NCBI GenBank assembly: GCA_033439295.1
Contig: JAVTLE010000001.1
Location: 1,922,001-1,986,000, forward strand
Length of the DNA: 64,000 bases
Direction of reading: 5' to 3'
Origin: Deuterostichococcus epilithicus
Lineage: Eukaryota > Chlorophyta > Trebouxiophyceae > Prasiolales > Stichococcaceae
The notes under the pieces were generated by a model. That model ran no database searches, was not told where the DNA came from, and saw only the letters and a list, made by a program, of their open reading frames with translations. Below are positions 43,638 to 55,900 of this stretch, piece after piece (the stretch's first letter is position 1; each line of letters starts with the position of its first letter). Made by a program: the position numbers and the translations under genes.

Positions 43638-46047
43638 TCACGCGGCGACGACGTCCCTGATTTGCAGCACGTCAGGGAGCTGCGCGGTGTACAGGTCCGG
43701 GTGCACCGTGTTCTCCGGCCCCAGCAGCTCTGCCTCCGTGGTCACGCCTGCATAGCAGCAGCCCGCCACACATTACTTTGCAGTGGGGAGCATGGCATGG
43801 CATGGGCATGGCATGCAGTGCACTTCATGCGCATTACAACAGCGGGCGTGCACAGCCGATCCTTATGTGCGTTTCTCGCACGCAGTGTAGCTCAGAGGTC
43901 GCACTGGTCCATCCGCTTCAAGGCATCGAGCCGGGTCTGCAGCCTTGCACCTGACAGGACCAGCATGGTGGTGAGGCCGCCATCGCGGCCGAACTGGATG
44001 TCGGTGTCCAGCCGGTCGCCGACCATGCAGATCTGGTCGCGCCGCAGGCCGCACGAGTTGGCGATGTTGGCCAGCATGAACTCCTCCGGCTTGCCCACCA
44101 CCGTTGGCTCCCGCTTTGTGGAGCCTGCGCCAGGCGCAAAGGTGGGGGGTTCAGACACATCACCAGCAGCATTTCAGCGCCAACACCGCTGTTGCTGCTT
44201 GTGTGCGAGGATTGTGGAACGCAAGCAGGAGGTGCCAGGCTCAGCCTGGCACAGCGGGCACAGTGGACTCACCCTTGATGGCGCCAACCATGGCGCCATT
44301 GCCTGCCCACTCCTGCAGCCGCCAGCAGACCCCAGAACAACTTCTCAGCAGCAGCACCCTCCAGATGCGTTGCAGAGTGCTACAGCCATGCCGCCTTGCA
44401 GGGCCGCAGCCACCTCCAATCCCACATGGTTTGCTGTGTCACTCAGACCAACCCTTTTGCAATGTCAGACAATATGTGAACATCACCTGTGCGTCTGTGA
44501 GGTGAGTGACTGCGTCCAGGTTGGTGGCGATGAAGTGGCAGCCCGGGTTCTCCCGGATGCACAGCGTCGCATACTGTATTTTGTGATAGTTGAGGTTTCT
44601 GTCGTGGCCCACCACCACGGCGCCCACCTGCCGAACAGGATCGATTTGTTGTGGTCGATGCATCAGGTCCCAGGCCCACATTGCATCGGAATCTCACGCG
44701 GCATCTGCCTCCGTCCTCTGATTTGATGAGTAGCGTCTCAGCACGCCTGCAGTGAGGTGCGCAGATGACGTGATCGCAAGCAAGTGGCGTCCAGGTGTGG
44801 AACCCATGCAGCTGTGCAGAAATCTTTGCCATTCTCAAGGAAAGGAGGTGCAGTCCAGGGAGAGCTGGCCAGGGGGCGCACATCCTTGTCGAAGGGCATC
44901 GCATAGCCAGGCTTCAGCTCCACCTTCTTGTCGTTGTCAGCGGGGCCGCCAGTGTGTGCAATGCCAAGCAGGTCCAGCTCCTCCTGGATGCCCACGTCGC
45001 CGATGATGTACACCTGCGGGGTTCAGCGTCTGAGGTTGACACTGATGGCTCGCTCTTGGGCGGCCCGACTTGCTGCAGCAATTTCTACTGTGACTTGCAG
45101 TGTATGCAATGCCCAGCAGGTCGAGATCCTCCTCGAAGCCCCGTACCTAATGACCGCCTGCGCGGGCAGGCTAGGTGATTGGCCGGCTCTGGCCCGCTGA
45201 AGGGCTCAAACACGAGGACAATGATCGGACGGTCATGGAGCCTGCCCCTGAGGTTGGGGAGCTGATGTGTGAGGCTGGTGCGCCGCAGCTGCCCATGATA
45301 CTGCCCAGCTGATGTGGAAGTGTGGGGCACACCTTCTTGTCCTTCGGAAACTCGATGGACTGGAGGTAGGCAGCCGCCGCATAGGAGGAGGAGTAGATCT
45401 CCTCCGCCGAAATTTTCAGTCCGAGCTTGGTGAACTTGCCAAGGTAGCCCTCGCGGCTCTTTGTGGAGTTGTTCGTCACAAAATAGAGCTTCTTGCCCTG
45501 CGGTGCACGCCAATGCCGGCGTGGGCGTTTGGAATTCTGGGGCTGCGCCTTAGCGGCCTTGGACGACGTCGCGAACGGCGATGGCAGGGCTACGGGTACG
45601 ACAGCTAGCTGCTCACCAGCGATCTGAGGAGATCGATCGTCTCGGAGACCCCCTCGATCAGCGAGTCTCCCCGCCACACGACGCCTGCGGCACAGGACCG
45701 CAAATCGGCGAAGACCCAATCCTCCCAGCAGACCAGCTGCCAGCAGACGAGGTCAGCACAGCTGAGCACAACGCACTTACCGTCACAGTCAAAGATGAAG
45801 CAGTCCACCTTGTCGACCAGGGCTTTCAGGTCGTCAGCTGTGGCCTTCTTCACTGCATGCAAACGCCACAGAGTGCATGTGAGCGAGGCAGGGAAATGGT
45901 CCAGGAATGTCCAGGGCTGAAGCTGATTGCGACTTACAGCAACGTCCTCGTGGATCGCGATTGCCAGTTGGTAGCGTATAGTCGCCGCCAATATTCGTCG
46001 AGATCACCTGCAGATGCTCCAGTTCCTGCACCGTTGCCGGACGCCAT
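43638..46047 (-). CDS. Phosphoglycolate / 4-nitrophenyl phosphatase (HAD superfamily, C2 cap)
   Basis: Nine exons give 313 aa: 46047-46008, 45852-45781, 45684-45617, 45497-45333, 45013-44882, 44627-44487, 44312-44273, 44124-43951, 43747-43638. HAD motif I, DCDGVVWRGD, is assembled across an intron. Motif II is FVTNNSTKSREGY. The substrate-cap region includes DKDVGAVVVGHDR and FIATNLDAVTHL. Motif III/IV are VVGKPEEFML and MVGDRLDTDIQFG. The family removes phosphate from 2-phosphoglycolate, the product of RuBisCO oxygenation; the cytosolic branch acts on related phosphates. The predicted start gives MASGNGAGTGASAVKKATAD, with no clear plastid signal, so it is either the cytosolic type or an upstream exon is missing. 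Confidence 0.9.
45099..45160 (-). repeat. Decayed copy of the start of phosphatase exon 5 inside the preceding intron
   Basis: On the plus strand AGTGTATGCAATGCCCAGCA, then GGTCGAGATCCTCCTCGAAG, corresponds to AGTGTGTGCAATGCCAAGCA and GGTCCAGCTCCTCCTGGATG at 44951-44990 inside the exon. Similarity continues to the exon start (45013). The copies are offset by about 148 bp. Confidence 0.78.
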
Positions 46048-46681
46048 GATGCTGCTGCTACGACGTGCAGCTCGCTGTGCAGACTTCTGATGGGGTCTCA
46101 ATATCAGCGCAGGCTGCCTGCACTGCTGTTGGTGCTGCCGAACGGCTGGGCGGGCTGTGAAACTCTGGCCACACGTGCATTTGCAGGGCGTCTGGGTTTG
46201 AGACGCGCAGCGCAAGCCGAGCACTGACATGATGCGTCAGGGAGACCAACAGGGCGAGGAAGTGCAGTCTGTGAGGGCGATCGGGAAGTCGGAGCTGATC
46301 GTCATGAGGCCAAGCCCTGCATGACTGTCGAAGTTGCACGCGTGTAACATTCCCCTCATCGCTTGACGACGGCGTGGAGACTCCCGCCACTCGTGTTTGC
46401 GAAGAGACGTCAAGAGGTTTGCACTACTTGCATTAGCCACTGTAACTACCTGGCGTACTCCGGTTGCCACGCGCAGCACTAAGCGCTGCGACTCGTTGCA
46501 CGACTCCAGACGTGATTAACATCGAGACACAGAACGCCTTAGGAGCAGCGCGGCTTCTGGAACTGCCGACAAACTCGCTCGACTCTTTACTATAAGCATA
46601 CTTGTCACCGCACCCTGCTGGTGACGGTCCAAGGGGTGATTGAGTCTACGGGGGCCGCGCGCGGCTGTGCCGGCACGCAGC
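46048..46681. promoter_or_regulatory. Divergent promoter region (phosphatase / LSM3)
   Basis: A 634-bp gap between two genes that start back to back. No TATA box or repeated motif stands out. An unseen 5' exon of the phosphatase encoding a transit peptide would have to lie here. Confidence 0.4.
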
Positions 46682-47174
46682 ATGGCCGAGGAGGAGGCCA
46701 CAGTCAAGGAGCCTCTTGACGTCATCAGGCTCTCACTGGACGAGCGGATATACGTTAAGTGCCGCGGCGAGAGAGAGCTCCGCGGCAAGCTGCACGTGAG
46801 AGCCTCCTGCAATCCGCACCTTTGGCTGTGCTGCCGCTTGCAACCCAGTTCTCGGGCGGGGCACACTTGCTCGGCATGTGCCTGCGCAGGCTTACGACCA
46901 GCACCTGAACATGATTCTGGGGGAGGTGGAGGAGACAATCACGACCGTCGAGATCGATGACGAGACCTATGAGGAGATCATCAAGGTGAGCCGCAGCGCG
47001 CATTCATGACAGCGCACGCCTGTATATGGATTGGCTGGTGCGGCTTCTGCTGTACTAAGCGTCTTGCGGTTGAAGGTCGTACTTTGCGTTGCGCAGACAA
47101 ATAAGAGGGTAATCCCATATTTATTTGTCCGAGGAGACGGCGTCATCTTGGTGTCGCCGCCACTGCGATCGTGA
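46682..47174 (+). CDS. LSM3: U6 snRNA-associated Sm-like protein LSm3
   Basis: Three exons, 46682-46795, 46890-46985 and 47097-47174, give 95 aa. Sm motif 1 is [20 protein letters not shown] and the next exon [17 protein letters not shown]; Sm motif 2 is [17 protein letters not shown]. Position and sequence follow LSm3 of animals and plants almost residue for residue. It is one of seven subunits in the nuclear LSm2-8 ring that binds U6 snRNA and in the cytoplasmic LSm1-7 ring in mRNA decay. TGTAA at 47335-47339, 161 bases after the stop, is a candidate poly(A) signal. Confidence 0.95.
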
Positions 47175-47726
47175 TGGGGATACGACAGTCCGTCCTGTGC
47201 GGCGCATCTGCAAGAGAGGCTGCGCCCTTGCCAGGCGTTGCATCTGATGGCCATCTTCTCTCTCTTCAGGCCGACCCACTGTTGTGCAGTCTGACTGCAA
47301 GGTTGTGCAAGTGCCGCTGCAGGAGCCTTGCAGATGTAAACATCAGTGCTGCCTTGTAGACCAGATCCTGTTCGTATCATGATCGTGTCAGCAGGGATGC
47401 AAGCTTCAACGGCAGGCTCATGCTTTTACACTGCACACACACCGAGCGCCAACAAAGACGCCTCAGGGCGCAGATGCTGCCGAGTGCGAAGCTACAAGTC
47501 CCCCGGCAGACGGCACTCACTCCGGAACATGCTTCTGGCCAGTTTTTGGTGCGGCCTCCCGCCGAGTAGGCCACTTTGCACAACTTGCACCTAGTACCTC
47601 GGGGTGATAAACAGAGTGGCGGACACACGAGTGATCAGCGTACTGCTCAAGTGCTCTACTTCTGCTACAGCGCAAACAGCGCTCCAGCTAGGTACACTTC
47701 GATACAGCGTCTCTGCGTCGGTGCTC
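47175..47726. other. Region between LSM3 and the R3H-SUZ gene
   Basis: No gene seen. It contains the LSM3 3' UTR and the next promoter. No element is recognised beyond the TGTAA noted for LSM3. Confidence 0.4.
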
Positions 47727-50700
47727 ATGTCGGCGGATCCGGTGGCGACGGGCGCTGGGGAGGCTGTCGAAGCCTGGGAGGAGTGTGATCAAATTCCGGA
47801 GTTCGCCCGGCTCGTCGTGTCGCCGCCGGCTGAAACGCCTGGCGAACCTGATGGCAATGACAGGTGAGCAGCATGTACATCGTTGAGGTGGGCACAGCTG
47901 TGACGAGGTGCCCGGACGGCGCGAAAGGCTACACACATTGCTCCCGGATCCCTTGTCAGCTGACCTCGGCGGCACGCAAAGCATGGCGCCATGCCTGAAG
48001 GATCTCGCCTTGATGCATGTTGCCTGTCGCATAGATCAGTCGTTGCGCATGGTCCTTGCATGCTTCTGAGGCTGGATGTCGCTGCACGCCGCTGCGGTTG
48101 CGCACAGATCCATCAGACAATGCTCATGCTGGACCGAACGCCCCTCGAAGTTCGCTCTTCATCCTGTTCATTGGTTGCCTTACGCCGTGCAGCACCACTG
48201 CGAATGCTCGGACCATCTCCAGCGTCCCAAGCAGCCACTCAGCCTCCCGCATCTCAGGCAGCGACAGCGGCACTGCGGCGGCCTTCGTGGACAGCAGCAT
48301 CCGCGATGCCCTGAGCAGCTCCGGCAACAGACTGACAGGCACGCAGCTATCCTGAACACCTGATTAGTTATCCCAGAGTTGCACAAGTGCGGCCCCCGGG
48401 CATCATAGCCCGGCTGCAGGGGCACGCTCGTCCGATTCCATGCGAGCTTGCTGACGAGGACTCATGGTGCGCGCAGTGCTACGGTTCGAAGTGGATGTCG
48501 AGGACTTTCTGAAGCAGTCGCAGGAGCAGCAGCTGGTCTTCCAGCCGAACCTCACGCCATACCAGGTGTGCAGCACATGCAAGGTTCTCAATCTCGTTTG
48601 CAGCAGTTCTTCTGCTGGCGAGCCGAAACTACAGGCCTTGCAGAGCTGCATACTCCCACTGCTGCACGGCCAGCCGCAGTTCTATGAGCGCAGCGCCGGC
48701 ACACACAGCTTCCAGAGACAATGCGGATGGTGGATGCCGCGTCGACCTTTTGAGCCTTCGTCAAGCGCCAAGTGGCAATGCACCCAAAGAGCTGCTCTCA
48801 CGGCTGAGAAACTATTGCCCCTCATGGCCTGACGAACTGCTGCCACCTGCGTCTGCAGCGTATGCTGGCGCACAAGACGTCTCAGTACTATGGGCTGGAA
48901 ACGGCCACCCCGGAAGCCGGCGAGCACGCCAATCGCATAGTGGCGACACGCACCGCGCAGACCCCCAGGCATGTGCAGTCTTGTTCTGTCTTGCCTGCTT
49001 TGCATTTGCATGTAAATCCTTTGACATGACCCCAGTCTGCTCAATTGATTGATTTGATTGACTTGCAGACTGCTGCTGGTCCAATCAATACCCATTTGCA
49101 TCGCAGGCACCCGCTGTGGCGGCTTGCCGACCTGATGCTGATTATGGAAGGGTCGCATGAACTGATTAGTCACCATCGCCGCCGGTGAACGCAGGCGCCC
49201 GCCTCCGCGACTTGCCGACCTGAAGCTGCTCGATGGCGGCCGCTCTGTCAGCCCAGCGCCATCGGACGGCGGCGGCGCCCCCAAGCTGCTGGTGCGACGG
49301 CCCGGCAGCGGCGGCGCGGCGCGGCCGCCGAGCGACGACTCTGCGAGCGCCACCAACAGCGAGGCCGGCGCCAGGTTCTGATTCCTGTTCCTGCAATGGG
49401 ACTGCATCATGCGAGTCTTGTGCTGCGTCTGCCCATCAGGAGCACCTCCAGTGGGGCATCAGGCCGCAGCTGCTGCGCCGCACCTGCGCGCTCTGCGTGA
49501 CCAGTTCACCATCTCTGCACCTGAATGCTTGTCATGGCAGGTGAATGCAATGTAACTGTGTCTTCCACGCTGCAGGTCAGTGCAGGAACGGGAGCAGGAG
49601 TACCACCGCGCACGCGCCCGCATCTTTGGCGGGGACGACTCCGCTGCAGGGGGCGCCCCCTCGGAGCAGCAGCCAGCGCGGCCGGCCACCGGCGGCGGCC
49701 GGCAGGCCAGTGGAGGTGGCCGCAGCGGCGGCGTGCCGGGCGGCAATGGAGGCGGGCAGCTGGGCAACAAAAAGGCAGTGCTACGGTGCGGGTCGGAAGC
49801 CGGACATCGCTTCAGCACTTTGCAACTCCGCATGGGTGGTTCGACCTTGCAATTGACGGGCAGGTCTTGCCCTGCAGTACAGCAATCCATGTAGTGGAGC
49901 CAGCGGTCAAGCAGCCCGCCGTCATGCAGCTAGCACTCAGCTCTCCGCATCAGCCCCCTCCGTAGCTTGCCTACAGGCTTGCCGACGTTGGCGCCGGCCC
50001 CTCAGCTCAGCAGCGTCACACTCACTCGTATCAGATTAGACATGCCCTGTGCGACAGGAACCGGCAGGAGGAGTCGCGAGACCCGGACTTTCGCCGGGCA
50101 CACGGGCGCTTTGCACCGCGCTTCGACCCTGGCTACGGCGAGGCGCCTGCAGACCAGGGCGGCTCGTATGCGCTGCCCACTTATGGCACCCAGGTAAGAC
50201 GCAGACCCGTGACGTTCCAAGGCCTCATATCCCGCTTGTGGCCCTCGAAATGCTTCCTCGAGTCCTGCAGGCTGTGCCAATCATATGTGCCAGGGAGCCC
50301 GCTGCTCACTGGGTCTGGCGGGCGGGCAGGCGGGCAGCTTCAGCCGCCAGGCTCGTGTCGCCATTGCAACAAGCACAAAGTTCCCCCGACACACGTGTGT
50401 CTATACGCTCATCACCATGCTGAACCCGCCTCCTGGTTGCCGCAGTTCCCAGAGCTGGCCGGCGGCATGGGGCAGCTGGCCTACCCGGCCGCGGGCCAGC
50501 CGCATGGGGGCTTCCAGCCGCCGCCGGCGAACACGCGGCGGAACAGCGGCGGCGCGCCGGACATAGCGGCGTGGCAGGCCGCTGCGCAGCAGCAGACGCA
50601 CCAGCGTCAACAGGGGGGCTGGGCCGGCGGCGGCGGCGGCAGTATTTGGCCGCAGCCGCCGCCGCCTTTCGGCATGCCGCCGCACCCACAGCACCACCAG

Positions 50701-52283
50701 CAGCAGCAGTTCTTCCAGCAGTACCAGCAGCAGCCGCAGCAGCCCGGCGTAGGGCGGGCAGGGGAGCAGCAGCACTTTGTGTACGGTATCGTCGGCGCTC
50801 CAGGCCACCCAGGCTTGCTGCCGCACAGCATGCCCGGCGGCGATGCCATGCAGCATCAGCACCAGCAGCAGCAGCGGTTCGTGCCTGCCGGCATGCAGAC
50901 GGTGCCGGTTGGGCTGCCGCCTGGCACCGGATACCAGTATGTGCAGCCAGGCGCCATGGCGGCCCACCAGGTCATGCCCGGCGGCATGGCGCAATTCCAG
51001 GTGCATGGAGAATTCTCCGCCGGTCAGCACCCAGACTACCTGCGTGAGTGGTAGTGACGGTAGACATGGCGGGAAGCACTCACCTCTTCGCCTTCTGGCT
51101 GTGTGACGAGCCGCTGCAAACGCCGCTTGCATGATCGCATGGCGCTGAGGGATGCAGATCTCGGCAAGAGATACACCTCAAAGCCGCATATATCTACATG
51201 CTTGAGAGATAAATTCGCGGATAGTCGGGAATCTTGCCGAGAGCGCAGTCTTGTCTGGGCGCAGGGCATGCCTGGCATGCAGCCGATGCAGTACCCTGTG
51301 GCGGGGGCGCAAGGGTACGGCTTCGTGGCGCGGCCCGGCGCTGAGGCTATGTCGGCGTCAATGGCGGCCGCCGGCTACCCCGGCGTCATGCAGTACCAGC
51401 CGGCGGGTTACCCGATGCAGCTCAGCATGCAACAGCACATGCAGCAGGTGCTTGGAAGATGTGGCGAAGTCCCTGATGCTGTAGAGCAGCCAGGGGAAGA
51501 TTGCTCAAGACGAGAGAAAGATCCAGTCTCCATTTCGCCGCTGCGTTTACTGCTTTGCAGGCTGCAATGAACACACCATTCCTGCAGCAGAGGCAGGTCC
51601 CTGTGTGCCAGCCGCTGCCAATTGCCCCCGATGTCTCTTGTGCCCGCAGCAGCACCAGATGGCGATGGCCGCCATGGCGCACCTGCAGCCGCCGCACAGC
51701 CCGCAGCGGCAGCAGCTGCGGCGGCCCGGGCCGCCCTCGGGGCGTGGCAGCCGCCGCAGCAGCTCCGGCAGCGTCGGCGGCGGGCGTCACCAGCGGTGCG
51801 CACCGCGCCAGAGTTGCCCGCCCCCATGCCTGCCGATCCGCTGCTGCTGTGCCTGTCTGCTTGGCTGCTGTCTTGTGCCTGTCGTACTGGTCGCACGAGT
51901 CTTGTGCCAAATACACATGTGCTGGCCCTGTCCTGCAATTCCTGGATGCTGTTCTGCTGGCCGCACTGCTGTCAGGGCTGCATTCGCATCTTGTGTGTTT
52001 GCTGGAGTACGGCTTGTGTGAATAGAACCATGTGCCGGTCTGCAGGACGGCCTCGCAGCCGCAGTCGCCGCAGCTGGCGCCACAGCTGCCGGTGCAGCCC
52101 CAGCCGGCGGCGGCGCCAGCGCCGGCCAGCAAGCTAGCCGCAGGCGAGTCGCCCGGCCAGGAGGCAGGCCAACAATCTGATCCGACCCAGCGGCAGCTGC
52201 AGTTTGGCGAGGGGCTGCCGCCGCTGGCGGCGGACGCTTCGGCATTTGCTCCAAAGCAGCTATTGGCCTCGCAGCAGGATTGA
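47727..52283 (+). CDS. R3H and SUZ domain RNA-binding protein with a glutamine-rich tail
   Basis: Eleven exons give about 709 aa: 47727-47863, 48193-48338, 48477-48565, 48859-48968, 49195-49374, 49576-49785, 50058-50193, 50446-51000, 51265-51447, 51650-51795, 52046-52283. FVDSSIRDALSSSGNRLT, then VLRFEVDVEDFLKQ, LTPYQRMLAHKTSQYYGLET and VATRTAQTPRR form the R3H region as in plant R3H-domain proteins. EREQEYHRARARIFGGDD is the SUZ motif, which binds RNA. From about residue 340 on the chain is rich in Gln, Gly, Pro and Met with HQQQQFFQQYQQQPQQ-type runs, suggesting disorder or granule assembly. Introns after 48338 and 48968 require GC donors (GCACGC, GCATGT). The function is inferred as post-transcriptional control in the cytoplasm. 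Confidence 0.82.
49107..49146 (+). repeat. Decayed copy of the start of R3H-SUZ exon 5 inside the preceding intron
   Basis: CGCAG then GCACCCGCTGTGGCGGCTTG with CCGACCTGATGCTG, against CGCAG, GCGCCCGCCTCCGCGACTTG and CCGACCTGAAGCTG at 49195. The acceptor CGCAG is preserved in the copy, 88 bp upstream of the real one, so it could still be used as an alternative acceptor. Confidence 0.75.
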
Positions 52284-52989
52284 GCGCTCAGAAGACTGCC
52301 TACGTGGTACTGCAGTGGCACGCATTGAGGAGGGAGCTGCAATGATACGGCACGGCAGGCTCTGCCGTGAACGATTGATCGATTGTTGCGATTGGTGCGG
52401 CCAAGTGTGATTGCAGTGCGACGCTGCGTGAAAGCCGGTCCACGCCAAGATCCGCCATAATGTGACAACTGTGCGAAGCATGCTGTCGAGCTGGCGGCCC
52501 TCAGGTCCTGGTGATCTTTGAGCATGGGCGGGTAACAGGAGCCCATTCATGCAGAGTGTCCATCGTTGCTGTTACAGAGCAACCAGAGCAGGCCATGCAA
52601 GATCTCCTACCTACCCAGTTGGCACCTCTGGAGAGTGACATTCACAGAGGCCTCCCGACTGTCCTTCATCTTTCGAGCGACCCCTCCACTGACAGAAATG
52701 CAGAGCACCGATCTTCAAAGCAGACTGATCTAGTTTACAAAGTGTCCCCAAAGACTCAAGGAAAGGCCCCCGCTGGCATTATGCCAGGATGGACAACCGT
52801 GTTGCATGCGGAGCGGTGACGAAGAGTATCTCGCAGATATCTTGGTCTTGAAGGCCGGGAGCATGCGAGCGAGAGTCTGTTCCTCCTCGTGAGTACTACT
52901 CTGGACAGCCAGAAAGGAGGAACAGCCACACGCAGGCTGCATCAGGTATGGCGGGCACACAGGCGGTGGTGCGGCGCCGGCGCGGTGCA
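52284..52989. other. Convergent 3' intergenic region
   Basis: Lies between the stop of the R3H-SUZ gene and the proposed stop of the minus-strand CxxC gene. No conserved frame, RNA or polyadenylation motif stands out. Confidence 0.4.
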
Positions 52990-55900
52990 TCAGGCCCCCA
53001 CCCGGAAGCAAACGAAAGGGTGGTTAGACGGGCGCGGTGGCGGCGCGCTGCGCGGGCTGAGGCGCGCCGCCGTGACTGCTAGCACGAGCCCCTTTGCCGG
53101 TGACAGCCCGAGCGCGGCTGCCAGGCCACGAGCGGCGTCAGGGGTCTGCCGCGGCGCAGTGACTCCACTGCGCATGCAGGTCAGTGCCGCCAGCGCCCAC
53201 CGGGCTGCGAGGCAAGATACATCAAGGGTCAAACTGAGGTTTTTACTCGGCATCGGCCCTGGCTCGAAGGGATTCGCTGGCATTCTGCAGGCGCCCGCCG
53301 CTGTGTGCACAGCGCATCGGGCCCCGTTGGCACAGCAGCTACAGTGTGCAAAGCAGCGGCAAGATGCCGCCGGGCAGGGCCCGCACAGGACAGCAGAGAA
53401 GGCATCTCGTCTCACCTCGGGAGGTGGCGAAGTGGGCGGCGAGGGCCGGGCTGGCCGGCGCGGCGCTACCCGGCGCGGAGGCAGGCGCCGCCTGCACGCG
53501 CAGGTGGCTGCGCGGCTGCGGCCGGTGGAAGGCAGGCACCGGGCGGAGCGCCTGCCGCCTCTGCTGCGGCCGCTGCGGGGGGGCGCCCCACGATGCTGGA
53601 GGCGCGGCCGGAGGCGCGACAGGCCTGGGCTTCGGGCCTCGCACGCAGTCTGCCTGGAACTGCAGGCTGTCAGGTTCTTCCCTACGATCACGCAAGAACG
53701 CAAGTTAGTTTTCAAGTCAGCATCATTATTGATTGCACAAATAGTCCGCTCAATGCTGCTGCCTGGCAGTTTCCCCCGCCTGCGTCCACTTGTCAAACAG
53801 CATGCATCCAACCTGAATCAGCCTTCAGCTTACGACCCCCCCCATGGTCAGTCCCACCGCCCAAGCCGCCGCCCGGCTCAGCTATGCAAAGACGGACACG
53901 GGTCCACCAAGCTTGCATTGCATTGCATCGGTGGCAAGCGTGGCGGGCGATCTGTTGCCGAAAAGACTTGAAGTCTGTACGAAAGCATTTGAAAAAAAAC
54001 AAGCTGGCGGCATGACTAACGATGTCAAATATTGACAGCTGCTGTCATGTGAGCCGCAGATATTCGAGCGATATCTTGCCACGGCATCCTGCCAGCTAAG
54101 ATGGACCTGTGCCAGAGCCGTCTCTGAGGTGAGTGGTCCTCGGGAACCATGATGCGGCCGGCCGTTTCGCGCACCTGACTGAAGACAGCGCCAGCAGCGC
54201 CGTCGTGGCGGCCTTGGGAGGGCCGGAGGCGCGGCGGCAGGAGCCGGCGGCAGCGGCGGACGCGCCGCCAAACGGCTCGGACGCGCGGCGGCATGAGCGC
54301 GGCCCGGCTGTGATGGCGGCGGCGGCAGCAGTGCGCAGAAAGGGCTCCGCGCTCCGTGCGGCCCGCTGCAGGAGAACAAGGGAAGGAAGGTCAATGGAAG
54401 AGAGCTTCGATGGAGGTCAGGGTTGATACGGGACAAAGGTTAATGGGGGCGACGACCCTGGCACGGGCTTGGAAGAGCGGGCTTGAAAGAACAGGCACGC
54501 AGCTGCAGGCGCCAGCGGAGGGGTGGCCGCGGCGCGCCACAAAGCCGAAGGCACCGTGCAACATCATGGCGCATGAAGGTTGCAGACACGACAGGCAGGC
54601 GCACCTCCAGCGCAAGCGCGCCAACAGGGCGGGCGGCGGCGTTGCCGGGCCGCGCAAGCGCTGTGCGCACAGCGTCCAGGCTGGCGCGGCACACCTTGCA
54701 CCTGCGGCCCAGGAGACGAGAGAAGGTGCATCCAGCTGTGTTCGGTTGCTGCGTACATAGGGGGTGCTTGCAAGGCGAAACCACTCCGCCGGCCTTGCTC
54801 CCAACACACCAGTGCATGTGCATATGGAAGGTTTGGTCCAACACAGACAAGAATGCGTTCCGACGCGGCACGCGCACCTGTCCTGCAGTTGGTCCTTCTT
54901 TGCACGACAGGCGTGGTACATATCACGAGACTTGACCTGTTTCCACACACAGAATAATTAAGCCCCTGTGAACACACAGGTGGACGGAACACTGGTGGGC
55001 GCAACGCCAGTCAGGCATGAGCAGGCACGCCAGAGGGTTTTGTTGGGCTTGCTGCACAGGGTTGGCACAGCGGCAGCGGGCTGGCTGCATTGACTGGGGT
55101 TGAGCGTGCCTCGCGGCAGCTGGAGCAGATCTTGAGGTCGGGCGGCAGCGTCGCCTGGATGGCCAACGTCTCACGGCGCCGCTCTGCCGCCGTCTTGCCG
55201 TCCAGTGCCAGCGCCGGCCCTGGAGCGGATACAAAGAGTCGGCTTCAGCGGGACAGAAGTCGACGGTGTCAGGATACGTCCTATGAAAGCCGGCACTAGT
55301 GCCTTCTGTGAGCTGCTGGAAGAGGTTTGGGCTCCAGTCGTGCAAATGCTGCCGCGACTCCCTGACAGGAAGCACTGATGCCTGATGGAGCTCGCAGCTG
55401 GACGTCAGAAAAAGAATGCCAGCTCTATCATGCAGTACCGCTAGTCGAGCAGCACAACCTGTGACAGCCTGCGACCAGAAGGTTGCCAAAATAACGATTG
55501 ACGCGCACCCTCGGTCTGCAGGACGGGCAGCGGATGCCCGGCGCTCGAGGCGTGTGAGTCCAGGCTGCCGCGCTTGACAGACACCCGCCGCATTGGCCGC
55601 CTGGCGCCGCCGCCCGTAGCAGGCTGCGTCCCTGCGTCCGACCATGGCGTCGCGGAGCCCATGCCCATGGTGAAGGGGTTGGGCGCGGCGCCGGCGGGCG
55701 GGCCGCTCGGCAGCGGCTGGGGGTGCCGCACCGCTGCGGAGGGCTGCGAGTGAAACGGCTGCTGCAGCTGGCGATGGGCCACTGCCACCGCCGCAGAAGC
55801 GGCGAGGTGAGGCGGCGCCAGCGTGATGGGGTCGCCAACGGCGCAGGCGCGGCACACTGGGTGCCAGGACTGCGACGCCTCAGCCGGGAAAGCCGCCGGC

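Noticed and set aside
50401-51132. Minus-strand open frame of 243 codons opposite the R3H-SUZ gene
   Set aside because: It is the antisense shadow of the Gln/Pro-rich exon, whose plus frame has domain context and splice sites.
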